Shown: positions 15,963 to 25,001 of the stretch, piece by piece
Layout of the letters: the number at the start of each line of letters is the position of its first letter
Position numbering within the stretch: the first letter of the stretch is position 1
NCBI RefSeq assembly: GCF_001531445.1
Contig: NZ_LQYA01000047.1
Location: 139,497 to 203,496 of the forward strand
Reading direction: 5' to 3'
DNA length: 64,000 nucleotides
DNA from: Sporosarcina koreensis
GTDB lineage: Bacteria > Bacillota > Bacilli > Bacillales_A > Planococcaceae
Position numbers and translations under genes: made by a program
The notes under the pieces: model-generated
Told to the model about the DNA's origin: nothing
Database searches by the model: none
What the model saw: only the letters and a program-made list of their open reading frames with translations

Positions 15963-18360
15963 CGTCTCGTTCCTCCTTTCGCACCTTCAATTTAATAAGT
16001 GTGAACACACCGATTCCAGCGATGAAAAGCACAACCACTTCAAGCATTGTATCAAACGCACGGAAATCTCCTAAAATTGTATTGACAATATTTGTACCAC
16101 CTGCAAGGCGGTATGCATCTTCAAAGTAAACCGATATGGATTCGAACATTTTATTCCCCTGCACCGCTAGGGCGAGAACTGTCACAATCGACCCGACAGA
16201 AAAGGCGATTAACCCGTTTACCACTTTTGTACGGACCGGCGAACGCTCCTTCTTCCATTCCGGCAGAAAATAAAAGCAAAGAAGAAATAGGGCAGTCGTT
16301 ACCGTTTCAACAATAGCTTGCGTCAAGGCCAAATCCGGCGCACGAAAGACGACGAAGAAGAATGCGATGGAATACCCAAGCACGCCGTTTAAAATGGTCG
16401 CTGTCATCCGGGATTTTGCGAATAGGATTGAAATCCCGGCAACTGCCATCGCAAGCACGATAAGATATTCATTCATCGTAATAGGCGCATCGTTTGAAAA
16501 ATCGAAGGAATAGGAACCTGTCAAAAAGATAGCTCCTCCAACCACTACGATAAAGAATGTGAAGATATAAACGAGATAATCCTTTAAATATCCTTTCATA
16601 TAAAGACGGGTAAAATAAGACGAACCTTTTTCCAATAAGACCAAATTGGCATTGAAGATTGAATCCAAATTCCATTTCAAGGGGGCTAACGTATAGATGC
16701 CTCTCCAATGACGGAAGGACCAATATAGGATAATTCCGAGCACAACGACTCCGACGGTCATCCACAATGCAGGATTAGTAAAGCCGTGCCATGGAACAAT
16801 ACGCGGCATGAGACTTCCGACGCCCGCGAGTGTTGGGTAGATTGCGGTCATTGCAGGACGCAGTAAATAGTCTCCGATAATATTCGGGAAAAAGAAGATT
16901 CCGACTACAAATATTGCCAAAATGGAAGGTGCAATCAGCATTCCGAAAGAGGCTTCCCTTGATGGTTTCTCGATACGATCCGGTTGAAATTTCCCAAGAA
17001 ACGTTTGGAAAACGATAATCATGCTGTAAACAAATGTGAGGACACTTGCAAGCCAGGCGACAACAAGGAAAAGTGTCCCTAAAGTGCCGACATCAAAAAG
17101 TTCAAGATTGCGCGCATTCACCAATGACTCGAAAAACATTTCTTTGCTGAGAAAGCCATTGAATGGGGGCAGTCCTGCCATTGAAAAGCTGCCAATCAAT
17201 GCGATGGTGAACGTAACCGGCATGAAAGACATCAGCCCGCCTAATCTACGGATATCCCGCGTCCCGAGTTCATGGTCGACAATGCCGACAACCATGAAAA
17301 GCGCACCTTTAAACGTGGAATGGTTAATGAGATGGAACAGGGCCGCAAATGTTGCTTGTGCATAGAAGACTGAATTGGCGCTATGCCCTTCATTGAGCGC
17401 AGCAGAACCAAGACCGAACAGGCTCATGACCAAGCCGAGCTGGCTGATTGTCGAATAGGCGAGCAACGCCTTTAGATCGGTCTGCTTAACGGCATTGAAC
17501 GAGCCCCAGAATAAAGTGAAAACCCCAACACTGCTCACGAGATAAAACCAAGTCATTTCGCCGCCGAAAATGGGAGTGAACCGTGCGACTAAATAGATGC
17601 CCGCTTTCACCATCGTAGCGGAGTGCAAATAGGCACTGACCGGAGTAGGGGCTTCCATCGCGTCCGGCAGCCAAATATGAAACGGAAATTGGGCAGACTT
17701 CGTAAATGCACCTACTAAGACTAGCAACATGGAAATTAAAAAGAGAGGCTCGTCCGTGTATAGACCAATCGAGGCCACTATCTCACGTATACTGTACGAT
17801 CCTGTCATAGTATGAAGCATAATGAAGCCGGCAAGCATCGCAAAGCCGCCCGATACAGTAATAAGCATGGATTTTTGAGCACCGTATCTCGATTTTTTCC
17901 GATGATACCAGAAAGCGATCAATAGGAAAGACGAAATGCTGGTCAACTCCCAAAAGACGTACAGCACCATGAGATTATCGGAAAACACGACGCCAAGCAT
18001 CGCACCCATGAACAGTAACAGATAAACATAAAAGCGCCCCAATGATTCCCGCTCTGATAAATAATAGATGGAGTACAGAATTACCAAAGTGCCCACGCCG
18101 GTAATAAGCAGGGAGAATATTAAACTGAGACCATCAAGATAAGTTGTGAAATGGATGCCGGCAGAATCAATCCACCGAAGCGTATGTGTATATGTTTCAC
18201 CTTTTGCTATTGAGGGGATAAAGCTTGCTAGTATTGCAAATAGCGTCAATGGAACAAGCAAGACGAACCAGCCGATTTTCCGGCTTTGTAACCTTTTATA
18301 TAATAAGGGAACGAAGATGGCTGCTATAAAAGGGATGAAGATGGATAATGTAATCGTCAA
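15949..18360 (-). CDS. mrpA: Na+/H+ antiporter subunit A
   Basis: The first and largest mrp gene, 803 residues, with about 20 helices. The N-terminal two thirds are NuoL-like (FWELTSISSFLLIAFWYHRK, FPFHIWLPDAMEAPTPVSAYLHSATMVKAGIYL, LLAYSTISQLG), and the C-terminal part resembles NuoJ and MbhD/E segments. The complex uses proton influx to expel Na+ and supports alkaline-pH and salt tolerance. The start is TTG with AGGAGG eight bases upstream. A complete seven-gene operon follows. The divergent neighbour is a KdpD-like universal stress protein. Confidence 0.96.
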   Translation of the reverse strand: MTITLSIFIPFIAAIFVPLLYKRLQSRKIGWFVLLVPLTLFAILASFIPSIAKGETYTHTLRWIDSAGIHFTTYLDGLSLIFSLLITGVGTLVILYSIYYLSERESLGRFYVYLLLFMGAMLGVVFSDNLMVLYVFWELTSISSFLLIAFWYHRKKSRYGAQKSMLITVSGGFAMLAGFIMLHTMTGSYSIREIVASIGLYTDEPLFLISMLLVLVGAFTKSAQFPFHIWLPDAMEAPTPVSAYLHSATMVKAGIYLVARFTPIFGGEMTWFYLVSSVGVFTLFWGSFNAVKQTDLKALLAYSTISQLGLVMSLFGLGSAALNEGHSANSVFYAQATFAALFHLINHSTFKGALFMVVGIVDHELGTRDIRRLGGLMSFMPVTFTIALIGSFSMAGLPPFNGFLSKEMFFESLVNARNLELFDVGTLGTLFLVVAWLASVLTFVYSMIIVFQTFLGKFQPDRIEKPSREASFGMLIAPSILAIFVVGIFFFPNIIGDYLLRPAMTAIYPTLAGVGSLMPRIVPWHGFTNPALWMTVGVVVLGIILYWSFRHWRGIYTLAPLKWNLDSIFNANLVLLEKGSSYFTRLYMKGYLKDYLVYIFTFFIVVVGGAIFLTGSYSFDFSNDAPITMNEYLIVLAMAVAGISILFAKSRMTATILNGVLGYSIAFFFVVFRAPDLALTQAIVETVTTALFLLCFYFLPEWKKERSPVRTKVVNGLIAFSVGSIVTVLALAVQGNKMFESISVYFEDAYRLAGGTNIVNTILGDFRAFDTMLEVVVLFIAGIGVFTLIKLKVRKEERDVEDQ

Positions 18361-18645
18361 ACAGCTAACCTCCTAAAAAAGGGATTTCAATTTCTTATGT
18401 AAATTTTTTCTTGATTATCGGGGGATGGGCTTGACTCGTGCAGGAACTGGAGACATAATAGGTAGCTACAGATACCATTAGAAAAAGGTCATAACTGAAT
18501 TATACACTAAACAGATTTTCATAGCACTTGGGGCATTTACATCTTGTCAACTCAACATCTTTTATGTATAATGTTATGGTTTTCAATTGTAAATACAAGT
18601 TACGTGACAGTCGAACGAAAATAATTGTAAGAGGTGACTACGGTC

Positions 18646-19320
18646 ATGGGCAAAGTAAAAGGTCGTATGGACGAAAGCATACTTGTTTGTGTCTACTACG
18701 GTCCAAATGGCGAACGTCTCATTAGACGTGGACATAAAATGGCATCCATCATCGATTGTCCACTATATATATTAACGATTGATCCATTGCCATTCGATGA
18801 ATTTGACGCGGAAAAATCCGAGTATATCGAAAGATGGCAAGAGCTTGCCGAAGAGCTCGATGTTGAAGATTTCATCATTATGGATAATGAAAAACGACCT
18901 GTTGCAAAGGTGATCAAAGAAGTAGCTCACAAACATAATATTACACAGATTATTATCGGTCAGACTGCCCAAAGTAGATGGGAAGAGATTACAAAAGGTT
19001 CATTCATGAACGTGTTATTACGAGAAATAACATTTGTCGATTTCCACGTCGTATCCGTCGACCGTGCCATCAAGGACGAAATAGAAGGCATGTTTGAAAA
19101 AGGTGTGCGGGCATATTTGGTCGAAGAAGGGGACGGCTTTCGAGTTAGCTTCACCCTTTCAAAAGAGGCGCGCTTCGAAGGCATTTTCTTCAAGGAGATC
19201 GGAACAGATTTCAATAATGGGATTTTCAAATTCATGAATAATAATAAAATGTGTCAAGTGCAGATTACGGATGACAGGGTCACCGAAGCAACGCAATTCG
19301 TCTGCAAAACGGAGCAGTGA
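18646..19320 (+). CDS. Universal stress protein of the KdpD-USP type
   Basis: A 224-residue cytosolic protein. The N-terminal 130 residues resemble the USP domain of sensor kinase KdpD: ILVCVYYGPNGERLIRRG, a helix-rich middle, then IIIGQTAQSRWEEITKGS. No kinase domain follows; instead there is an unfamiliar C-terminal domain of about 90 residues containing EGIFFKEIGTDFNNGIFKF. The ATG at 18646 is preferred over GTG 18634, which overlaps the ribosome-binding site. It stands divergent to the mrp operon across 285 bases. A role in ion or osmotic sensing is inference from domain and position. Confidence 0.75.
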   Translation: MGKVKGRMDESILVCVYYGPNGERLIRRGHKMASIIDCPLYILTIDPLPFDEFDAEKSEYIERWQELAEELDVEDFIIMDNEKRPVAKVIKEVAHKHNITQIIIGQTAQSRWEEITKGSFMNVLLREITFVDFHVVSVDRAIKDEIEGMFEKGVRAYLVEEGDGFRVSFTLSKEARFEGIFFKEIGTDFNNGIFKFMNNNKMCQVQITDDRVTEATQFVCKTEQ

Positions 19321-19340
19321 AAAGACTAAACTTAAATAGA

Positions 19341-19378
19341 AGCGGATGGCCGGTTACTGGTCATCCGCTTTTTCTTTT
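19341..19378. terminator. Terminator between USP gene and murB
   Basis: AGCGGATG and CATCCGCT pair around a GGTTAC-containing loop and are followed by T-rich sequence. It lies between convergent genes. Confidence 0.8.
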
Positions 19379-19393
19379 CAACGCCACTTTTGT

Positions 19394-20311
19394 TTATTCT
19401 TCCCCTACGATTTTCACTTCCAGCTCCAAGTCGACATCAAACTTCTTCTTCACTTCCGTCTTCACCATGTTGATCGTTTCGATATAATCGGATGCGGTTG
19501 CCTTGTTTTTATTAATAATGAAACCTGCATGCTTCATCGACACTTCCGCACCGCCATGTCCTTTCCCTTGCAGACCGCAATCTTGGATCAATTTCCCCGC
19601 AAAATAGCCCGGTGGCCGTTTGAATACGCTGCCTGCGGAAGGATACTCGAGCGGCTGCTTCGATTCACGCTGGAATGTCAAGTCCGCCACTTTTGCATCG
19701 ATCGCTTTCTTGTCGCCCTCTGCTAACTCGAAATCGGCGGATAAAACATAATACCCTTCGGAAGCAATAATGCTTTTCCGGTAACCAAGCTCTAATTCAT
19801 CTTTCGATAGAACGAGGCGTTTGCCCGATTTCGTCAAGACGGTACACTGCACGATGATATCTTTGATTTCACCGCCATAGGCACCCGCGTTCATGGCCAT
19901 CGCGCCGCCGATGGAACCGGGAATCCCGCACGCGAATTCAAGCCCCGTCAGCGATGCTGCAGCTGCCCGCCTTGAAACGTCAATGATAAGTGCTCCTGCT
20001 TCTGCGTGCACTTTCGTACCATCCACCTGGATTGCATTCAGTTTCGACAGATGGAGGACAATCCCACGTACCCCGCCATCTCTGACGACCATATTCGATC
20101 CATTTCCTAATAATAAAAGAGGAATGTCATTTTCAAATGCATACCGCACCGTCGATTCCGTTTCCTCGATCGTTCCTGGGATGACGAGTAGATCTGCGGC
20201 TCCGCCAAGTTTGGTCATCGTATATTTGTGTAATGGTTCATCTAACCGTAGTATGCCTTCAGTAATCATTCCGCGTAAATCTTCTAACCACTGATGCTTA
20301 GACATCAACAT
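19394..20311 (-). CDS. murB: UDP-N-acetylenolpyruvoylglucosamine reductase
   Basis: A 305-residue FAD enzyme that reduces UDP-GlcNAc-enolpyruvate to UDP-MurNAc in the cytosol. Motifs are LGNGSNMVVRDGG and CGIPGSIGGAMAMNAGAYG (FAD), and PSAGSVFKRPPGYFAGKLI with the catalytic Ser, ending in the Glu-containing VKKKFDVDLELEVKIVG. The order and length fit type II MurB of Firmicutes. The start may be ATG 20311 or ATG 20305; AAGGGA lies 4 or 10 bases upstream respectively. It stands alone, away from other mur genes. Confidence 0.95.
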   Translation of the reverse strand: MLMSKHQWLEDLRGMITEGILRLDEPLHKYTMTKLGGAADLLVIPGTIEETESTVRYAFENDIPLLLLGNGSNMVVRDGGVRGIVLHLSKLNAIQVDGTKVHAEAGALIIDVSRRAAAASLTGLEFACGIPGSIGGAMAMNAGAYGGEIKDIIVQCTVLTKSGKRLVLSKDELELGYRKSIIASEGYYVLSADFELAEGDKKAIDAKVADLTFQRESKQPLEYPSAGSVFKRPPGYFAGKLIQDCGLQGKGHGGAEVSMKHAGFIINKNKATASDYIETINMVKTEVKKKFDVDLELEVKIVGEE

Positions 20312-20510
20312 CCAGTCCCTTCAATTCTGATGCGCTGAAAACCTTCACTTTTTGCTAAATCAAAAAGAAGGCTTCACTTTTATAAGTATGCTGGCTATCA
20401 AGCGATTTGACAAGAAAATATAACCGAGTTTCTTGTTGTTGAAAAATTCCATTCGGAAATAAAGGGGATGAATGGCCATTCATAGAATTGTAAAGCAGGG
20501 GGGATGCACT

Positions 20511-22883
20511 TTGAGAAAAAGGAAAATGAGAAAATGGACAAAAGTATTGTTATCCATCTTTGGCGGATTGCTTGCAATACTCGTTGCCGGGTTGATTGTC
20601 ATCAATGTGTACATAGGTAAATCGAAGCCGCTTATCGAAGGGGAGATGAGCGTGGACTTCTTGGACGAAGACGTGGACATTACGCGGGATGCGGACGGGG
20701 TGCCCCATATTAACGCTAGTTCCGACGCTGATTTGTACCGGGCGCAAGGTTTTGTGCAGGCCCAAGATCGTTTATTTCAAATGGATTTGGCAAGGCGTCA
20801 GGCAAGCGGCCGCCTGGCTGAAGTAGTCGGTGCCGCTGCTGTTGATACAGATAAGACCTTCCGGACATTCAGTTTGCGCAATGCGGCGGAAGCCTCCTAT
20901 GACGGATATGGGGATGACGCCAAGAAGGTTCTTGACTGGTTCGCGGAAGGTGTCAATGCTTACATGCAACAGGCGAAGGAAGACGGGAAATTGCCTTATG
21001 AATTCAAGCTCCTTGGCTATGAGCCGGAAGAGTGGACGCCTATCGACTCACTTACAATCGGGAAGTATATGGCCTACGATTTGGGGGGCAACTGGGATAG
21101 CCTCGCTGTCAGGCATTGGGCGCTGAACAATTTCCCGGAGGAGCAGGCACGTGAATTATTCGTCAGCTATCCTGACCATGCGCCTTCAATTATCGAGGCC
21201 AATTTGAAGACGCCTGTTGAAGTGGCGGGCCGCTTCAATCCGGATTTGGTGCCGCATGAGTTTAATGGCAGTAATAACTGGGTCGTTTCCGGAGATAAGA
21301 CAGCGTCAGGAAAGCCGCTTCTCGCGGATGATCCTCACCTAGGATTGAATACGCCGTCAATTTGGTATCAAATGCATTTGCAATCGCCTGAGCAGAACGT
21401 CGGGGGAGTTATTTTTGCAGGCGTTCCGGGCATCATCCTAGGCCATAACGAGAATATCGCATGGGGTGTCACGAACGTCGGGCCGGATGTGCAGGATTTA
21501 TATATCGAAATCCCGAATCCGGAGGACCCTACCCAATTCCGCTACGACGGGAAGTGGGAGCAGGCCGAAGTGCGAGATGAGACGATTTCCGTAAAAGGCG
21601 GGGAAGCTATCCCGTTCGAAGTGATTGTCACAAGGCACGGGCCGATCATGTCGGACATTTTGTATAAATCCGAGGATCCAGGGGCTTTGTTCTCCATGCA
21701 ATGGACGGCACTCGAGCCGACGAAAGAGCTTGAAGCAATCATAAGAATGAATAAAGCGGGGGATTGGGAGACGTTCGAATCCGCATTGGAAGATTTCCAT
21801 GCGCCGGCGCAGAACTTCGTATTTGCTGCGGTGGACGGGACAATCGCCTATAAAGCGAACGGAAGAATTCCGATCCGCAAACAAGGGGACGCCCAGCTGC
21901 CAGTGCCGGGGGATTCATCCGAATACGGCTGGAGCGGGTATGTGCCATATGACGAACTGCCGAAAGTTATTAATCCGTCGGAAGGCTTCATCGCAACTGC
22001 GAATAATGAAGTTGTCGATGATTCGTATCCGTATCATATAACTAAACTCTGGGCGCAGCCGTATCGGTATATGCGAATTGCCGAAGTATTGCAGGACGGT
22101 GACAATTTCACTGCGGAAGACATGATGGACTTGCAGATGGATCAGGAGAATTTATATGCCCGGGAGTTTTTACAAGACCTGATCGGTTCATTGAAGGCCG
22201 CTGATCTGGAAGGGAAACATGCCGAGCTTGTCAAAATGCTTGAGGGATGGGATCAAGTTGATTCCGCGGAAGCGGGTGCGCCGCTCCTTTTCCACAAAGT
22301 AATGAAGCAATTGCCAAAGACGATGTTCAGCAATGAAATGCCTGAAGATGTTTACAAACTCATGCCGGGTAAAGGGCAGATTGTCGACCGAATGTTGAGG
22401 GATGCATACAGCGGAAAGCCGGGCGTGTGGGTGTACAACTACGGGGGCGTCGACAAATGGGTCTATGATGCATTCGAGGTTGCCATTGCGGAAATTGAAG
22501 AACAGTTCGGGAATGATTCAGCAAAATGGAAGTGGGGAGACTTCCACCAATTGGCCTTCCCGCATTCATTAGCGGCAGCATCACCGATTTTCGCCTATTT
22601 CCTCAATCCTGAAAAACAGGCAATCGGCGGCTCGAATGTAACGGTGCAGGCGGCTGCATTTAAAGACGATGGAACCGTGAATCACGGCGCATCATGGCGT
22701 TTTGTCGCGGATCTGTCCGACTTGTCAGCGGCGCATCATATCGTTGGACCCGGTCAAAGCGGGCATATGAAATCAAAATGGTTCCACGATCAATCCGAAG
22801 ATTGGGCGAATGGCATCTACCACGAAACTGTTCTCGACGGCGAAGTGAAAGATGGCTATACATTGAAATTAAAAGCGAAATGA
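20511..22883 (+). CDS. Penicillin acylase (penicillin amidase) family protein, membrane-anchored
   Basis: A 790-residue N-terminal-nucleophile hydrolase precursor. A basic start and one hydrophobic segment (about residues 11-35) give a signal anchor. The spacer is followed by EFNGSNNWVVSG with the predicted catalytic Ser near residue 254, which would become the new N terminus after autocleavage. LLADDPHLGL and GHNENIAWGVTNVGPDVQDLY are further family motifs. It hydrolyses amide bonds; natural substrates may be acyl-homoserine lactones or acylated peptides. The TTG start at 20511 is chosen for the GGGGGG seven bases upstream. Confidence 0.88.
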   Translation: MRKRKMRKWTKVLLSIFGGLLAILVAGLIVINVYIGKSKPLIEGEMSVDFLDEDVDITRDADGVPHINASSDADLYRAQGFVQAQDRLFQMDLARRQASGRLAEVVGAAAVDTDKTFRTFSLRNAAEASYDGYGDDAKKVLDWFAEGVNAYMQQAKEDGKLPYEFKLLGYEPEEWTPIDSLTIGKYMAYDLGGNWDSLAVRHWALNNFPEEQARELFVSYPDHAPSIIEANLKTPVEVAGRFNPDLVPHEFNGSNNWVVSGDKTASGKPLLADDPHLGLNTPSIWYQMHLQSPEQNVGGVIFAGVPGIILGHNENIAWGVTNVGPDVQDLYIEIPNPEDPTQFRYDGKWEQAEVRDETISVKGGEAIPFEVIVTRHGPIMSDILYKSEDPGALFSMQWTALEPTKELEAIIRMNKAGDWETFESALEDFHAPAQNFVFAAVDGTIAYKANGRIPIRKQGDAQLPVPGDSSEYGWSGYVPYDELPKVINPSEGFIATANNEVVDDSYPYHITKLWAQPYRYMRIAEVLQDGDNFTAEDMMDLQMDQENLYAREFLQDLIGSLKAADLEGKHAELVKMLEGWDQVDSAEAGAPLLFHKVMKQLPKTMFSNEMPEDVYKLMPGKGQIVDRMLRDAYSGKPGVWVYNYGGVDKWVYDAFEVAIAEIEEQFGNDSAKWKWGDFHQLAFPHSLAAASPIFAYFLNPEKQAIGGSNVTVQAAAFKDDGTVNHGASWRFVADLSDLSAAHHIVGPGQSGHMKSKWFHDQSEDWANGIYHETVLDGEVKDGYTLKLKAK

Positions 22884-22952
22884 TAGGGGATGCTCCCGTT
22901 ACTAACGCGTTTTAATTGGGGAAAGGAGCAATAAATTTTATTCTCGGATTTT

Positions 22953-22970
22953 TATCTTGACTTCGAGACA
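22953..22970. promoter_or_regulatory. MhqR-box-like inverted repeat 1 upstream of yceI-type gene
   Basis: TATCTTGACTTCGAGACA is a near palindrome close to the TATCTCGAATTCGAGATA pattern known for quinone-responsive MhqR. A second, weaker copy lies 40 bp downstream. The match is from memory and imperfect. Confidence 0.35.
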
Positions 22971-22992
22971 TATTCGGCATATCATATGAATA

Positions 22993-23010
22993 TATCTCGG
23001 AATGAAGATG
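22993..23010. promoter_or_regulatory. MhqR-box-like inverted repeat 2 upstream of yceI-type gene
   Basis: TATCTCGGAATGAAGATG keeps TATCT and AGAT(G) arms at the same spacing as the first site, exactly 40 bp downstream of it. Confidence 0.3.
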
Positions 23011-23102
23011 TTTTTGCGATAGTGGAATATTTCTCTGGTTCTAGGTATATGGAATAGGGTAGTGAACATGAATAACGAAAAATGAAAAGGGTGGATGGTA
23101 AA

Positions 23103-23630
23103 ATGACGACTTGGAATGTGGACGCATCACACACGAGTGTAGGTTTTACAGTAAAACATATGATGGTTTCAAAGGTTAAAGGAAGTTTCGGAAAAGTGGA
23201 AGGGACGATCGAGGGGAATCCTGAAGATTTGACAGATGCCAAAATCAATTTCACTATCGATGCAAGTTCTATCAATACGAATAGTGAAGATCGCGACAAT
23301 CACCTTCGTTCAGGCGATTTCTTCGATACGGAAAAATTCCCTCAGCTGACATTCGTCTCTACAGACATCGTGAAAAAAGGCGATGATGAGTACGAGGTGA
23401 CAGGTGATATGACAATCAAGGACGTTACGAAGAAAGTTACATTCGAAGCAGAATTCGAAGGCACGGGAACAAACCCATGGGGCGTTCAAGTCGCTGCTTT
23501 CGAAGTCGAAGGGAAAATTTCCCGTAAAGAATTCGGACTTACATGGAACCAAGCACTAGAAGCGGGCGGCGTGCTCGTAGGCGACGACATCAAGATTTCA
23601 ATCGACCTGCAAGCAAACCCTGCTCAATAA
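23103..23630 (+). CDS. YceI-family polyisoprenoid-binding-like protein
   Basis: A 175-residue protein of the YceI lipocalin-like fold, which binds isoprenoid lipids in an elongated barrel. Typical blocks are WNVDASHTSVGFTVKHMMVSKVKGSF at the start, RDNHLRSGDFFDTEKFPQLTFVST, and a conserved ending REFGLTWNQALEAGGVLVGDDIKI. No signal peptide is present, as in other Firmicutes members. The ATG at 23103 follows GGGTGG; ATG 23082 lacks a site. Two possible MhqR-like boxes lie upstream, and a perfect terminator follows. Confidence 0.9.
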   Translation: MTTWNVDASHTSVGFTVKHMMVSKVKGSFGKVEGTIEGNPEDLTDAKINFTIDASSINTNSEDRDNHLRSGDFFDTEKFPQLTFVSTDIVKKGDDEYEVTGDMTIKDVTKKVTFEAEFEGTGTNPWGVQVAAFEVEGKISRKEFGLTWNQALEAGGVLVGDDIKISIDLQANPAQ

Positions 23631-23639
23631 TAGTATATG

Positions 23640-23680
23640 AAACGGCACGCATGAGTTGTAAATTCATGCGTGCCGTTTTT
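23640..23680 (+). terminator. Terminator after the yceI-type gene
   Basis: AAACGGCACGCATGA (23640-23654) and TCATGCGTGCCGTTT (23664-23678) form a perfect 15-bp stem followed by T residues. Confidence 0.92.
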
Positions 23681-23704
23681 AGATTGTAGTGAACACATGC
23701 CTCG

Positions 23705-23775
23705 GCGCTCATAACTCCCGTATCGCGCTCATAACCGCGGCTCCTGCGCTCATAAATCCCATTTCGCGCTCATAA
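23705..23775. repeat. 20-bp periodic repeat array (GCGCTCATAA, inverted orientation)
   Basis: GCGCTCATAA recurs at 23705, 23725, 23746 and 23766, spaced 20, 21 and 20 bp. Read on the other strand it is TTATGAGCGC, the same core as the 2.8-kb array. The last unit supplies the TGA stop codon of the P1-peptidase gene ending at 23770. Confidence 0.85.
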
Positions 23776-24822
23776 ATCATTATTCTCAACAAACGGCCAT
23801 CGTTCCACCGTCCGCCCATGTCTTCCGGTTGTCGTTTTTGCATGGAGCAAAGATTGATAAACCGCCTCCTCCGTCGCCTCGATGACCGCCTGGAAAAGTG
23901 CATTCATCACCTTGGCGTCATCGCGCAGCAAAGTGTAGCTCACGGTTGAATCACCTTCACTCGAATGCGGAATCGTGAAAGCATTCGAAAAGGCGATGAT
24001 GATGTCACCGCTTCCGTTATGGATATGGGAGCCGGTCCTGCCAAGACCGATGGAAGCGCGTCTTGCAAATCGCTTCAATTGCCGGCTATCCACTGGTGCA
24101 TCCGTCGCGACGATAATCATGACAGAGCCGTCCGGTTTTTCGCTTTTCATTTCGCTGAATGGCTTCAAGTCGTCCTCCGCCGTCCTCATCTGCATTTCAT
24201 TCCGCGCGAGCCATCCATCAATCAGGCATTCTTCCGCTTTGCCGAAATTCGTCAATGTCAGGACACCCACTGTGAATGAATCGTCTCCATGGGGGACAAT
24301 CCTTGAAGAAGAGCCTATCCCGCCTTTCCGGCCGAAGCAGATCATCCCTTTTCCCGCGCCGACATCGCCTTGCTTCAACTCGCCTCCGCGCGCTTCGCGG
24401 ATTGCTTCAACAGCATGGTTAGGCCTTACTTTCAACGACCGCATTGCATTCAAATAGCTGTCGTTGCATTCGCCGACGACGATGTTCAATGAACTGGTGG
24501 AATCTCCTATTGCGGTATTCTCCTCAAGCATATGGTGCAGCGTCCCTTCAAGCACTGCGCCGACGCTGAATGTATTTGTCAGCATAATCGGAGACTCGAT
24601 GACACCAAGCTCCTCAACTTGAATAAGCCCCGCAGATTTGCCGAAGCCGTTCAATACGAAACTCGCTGCGGGCACCTTTTGTTCAAAGTAATTTCCCTCA
24701 TGGGGCAATATCGCTGTGACACCCGTGCAGGCACTATCAGGTCCGGACTCCTCCTGTAAAGTCACATGGCCGACTGCTACACCGGGCACATCAGTAATAG
24801 CGTTCCATTTTCCTTTTTGCAT
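23770..24822 (-). CDS. P1-family peptidase (DmpA-like aminopeptidase/esterase)
   Basis: A 350-residue member of the DmpA/P1 N-terminal-nucleophile family. ITDVPGVAVGHVTL opens the fold, ASFVLNGFGKSAGLIQVEELG and TNTFSVGAV follow, and GGIGSSSRIV holds the Gly-Ser at which family members self-cleave to expose the catalytic Ser. Known members release N-terminal D- or L-amino acids, or act on beta-peptides. The last codons run into a repeat unit whose TTATGAGCGC core gives the stop. No signal peptide is seen, so it is probably cytosolic. Confidence 0.88.
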   Translation of the reverse strand: MQKGKWNAITDVPGVAVGHVTLQEESGPDSACTGVTAILPHEGNYFEQKVPAASFVLNGFGKSAGLIQVEELGVIESPIMLTNTFSVGAVLEGTLHHMLEENTAIGDSTSSLNIVVGECNDSYLNAMRSLKVRPNHAVEAIREARGGELKQGDVGAGKGMICFGRKGGIGSSSRIVPHGDDSFTVGVLTLTNFGKAEECLIDGWLARNEMQMRTAEDDLKPFSEMKSEKPDGSVMIIVATDAPVDSRQLKRFARRASIGLGRTGSHIHNGSGDIIIAFSNAFTIPHSSEGDSTVSYTLLRDDAKVMNALFQAVIEATEEAVYQSLLHAKTTTGRHGRTVERWPFVENNDL

Positions 24823-24913
24823 GATTCAACACTCCATTTTTAATTGATGTTCGACATGTCTAACTTCCATACGAGGGTCGATAATCCTTTATTTCGGGGA
24901 ATAAAAATTTCAT

Positions 24914-24929
24914 TCAAATAAACGTTTGA
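24914..24929. promoter_or_regulatory. cad operator 1
   Basis: TCAAA-TAAACG-TTTGA is an inverted repeat matching the core of the known CadC operator of Staphylococcus plasmid pI258 (TCAAATAAATATTTGA). It lies seven bases before the -35 box. Confidence 0.7.
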
Positions 24930-24935
24930 TTTTAC

Positions 24936-24964
24936 TTGCAATTGGAAAAAAGTAAACATATACT
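24936..24964 (+). promoter_or_regulatory. Sigma-A-type promoter of cadCA
   Basis: TTGCAA (24936-24941), a 17-base spacer, and TATACT (24959-24964). It lies exactly between the two operators. Confidence 0.7.
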
Positions 24965-24972
24965 ATCATTAA

Positions 24973-24988
24973 TCAAACGAACATTTGA
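24973..24988. promoter_or_regulatory. cad operator 2
   Basis: TCAAA-CGAACA-TTTGA followed by ATGAGG closely matches the pI258 cad operator. It covers the expected transcription start, so binding here should block initiation. Confidence 0.8.
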
Positions 24989-25001
24989 ATGAGGTGCTGA
25001 G

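Noticed and set aside
18646-19320. A c-di-AMP-binding KdpD motif
   Set aside because: The FTAxY-type motif reported for staphylococcal KdpD is not found in this protein.
23705-23775. A CRISPR array
   Set aside because: The 20-bp period leaves only about 10 bases between 10-base cores, far too short for repeats and spacers, and no cas gene is present.
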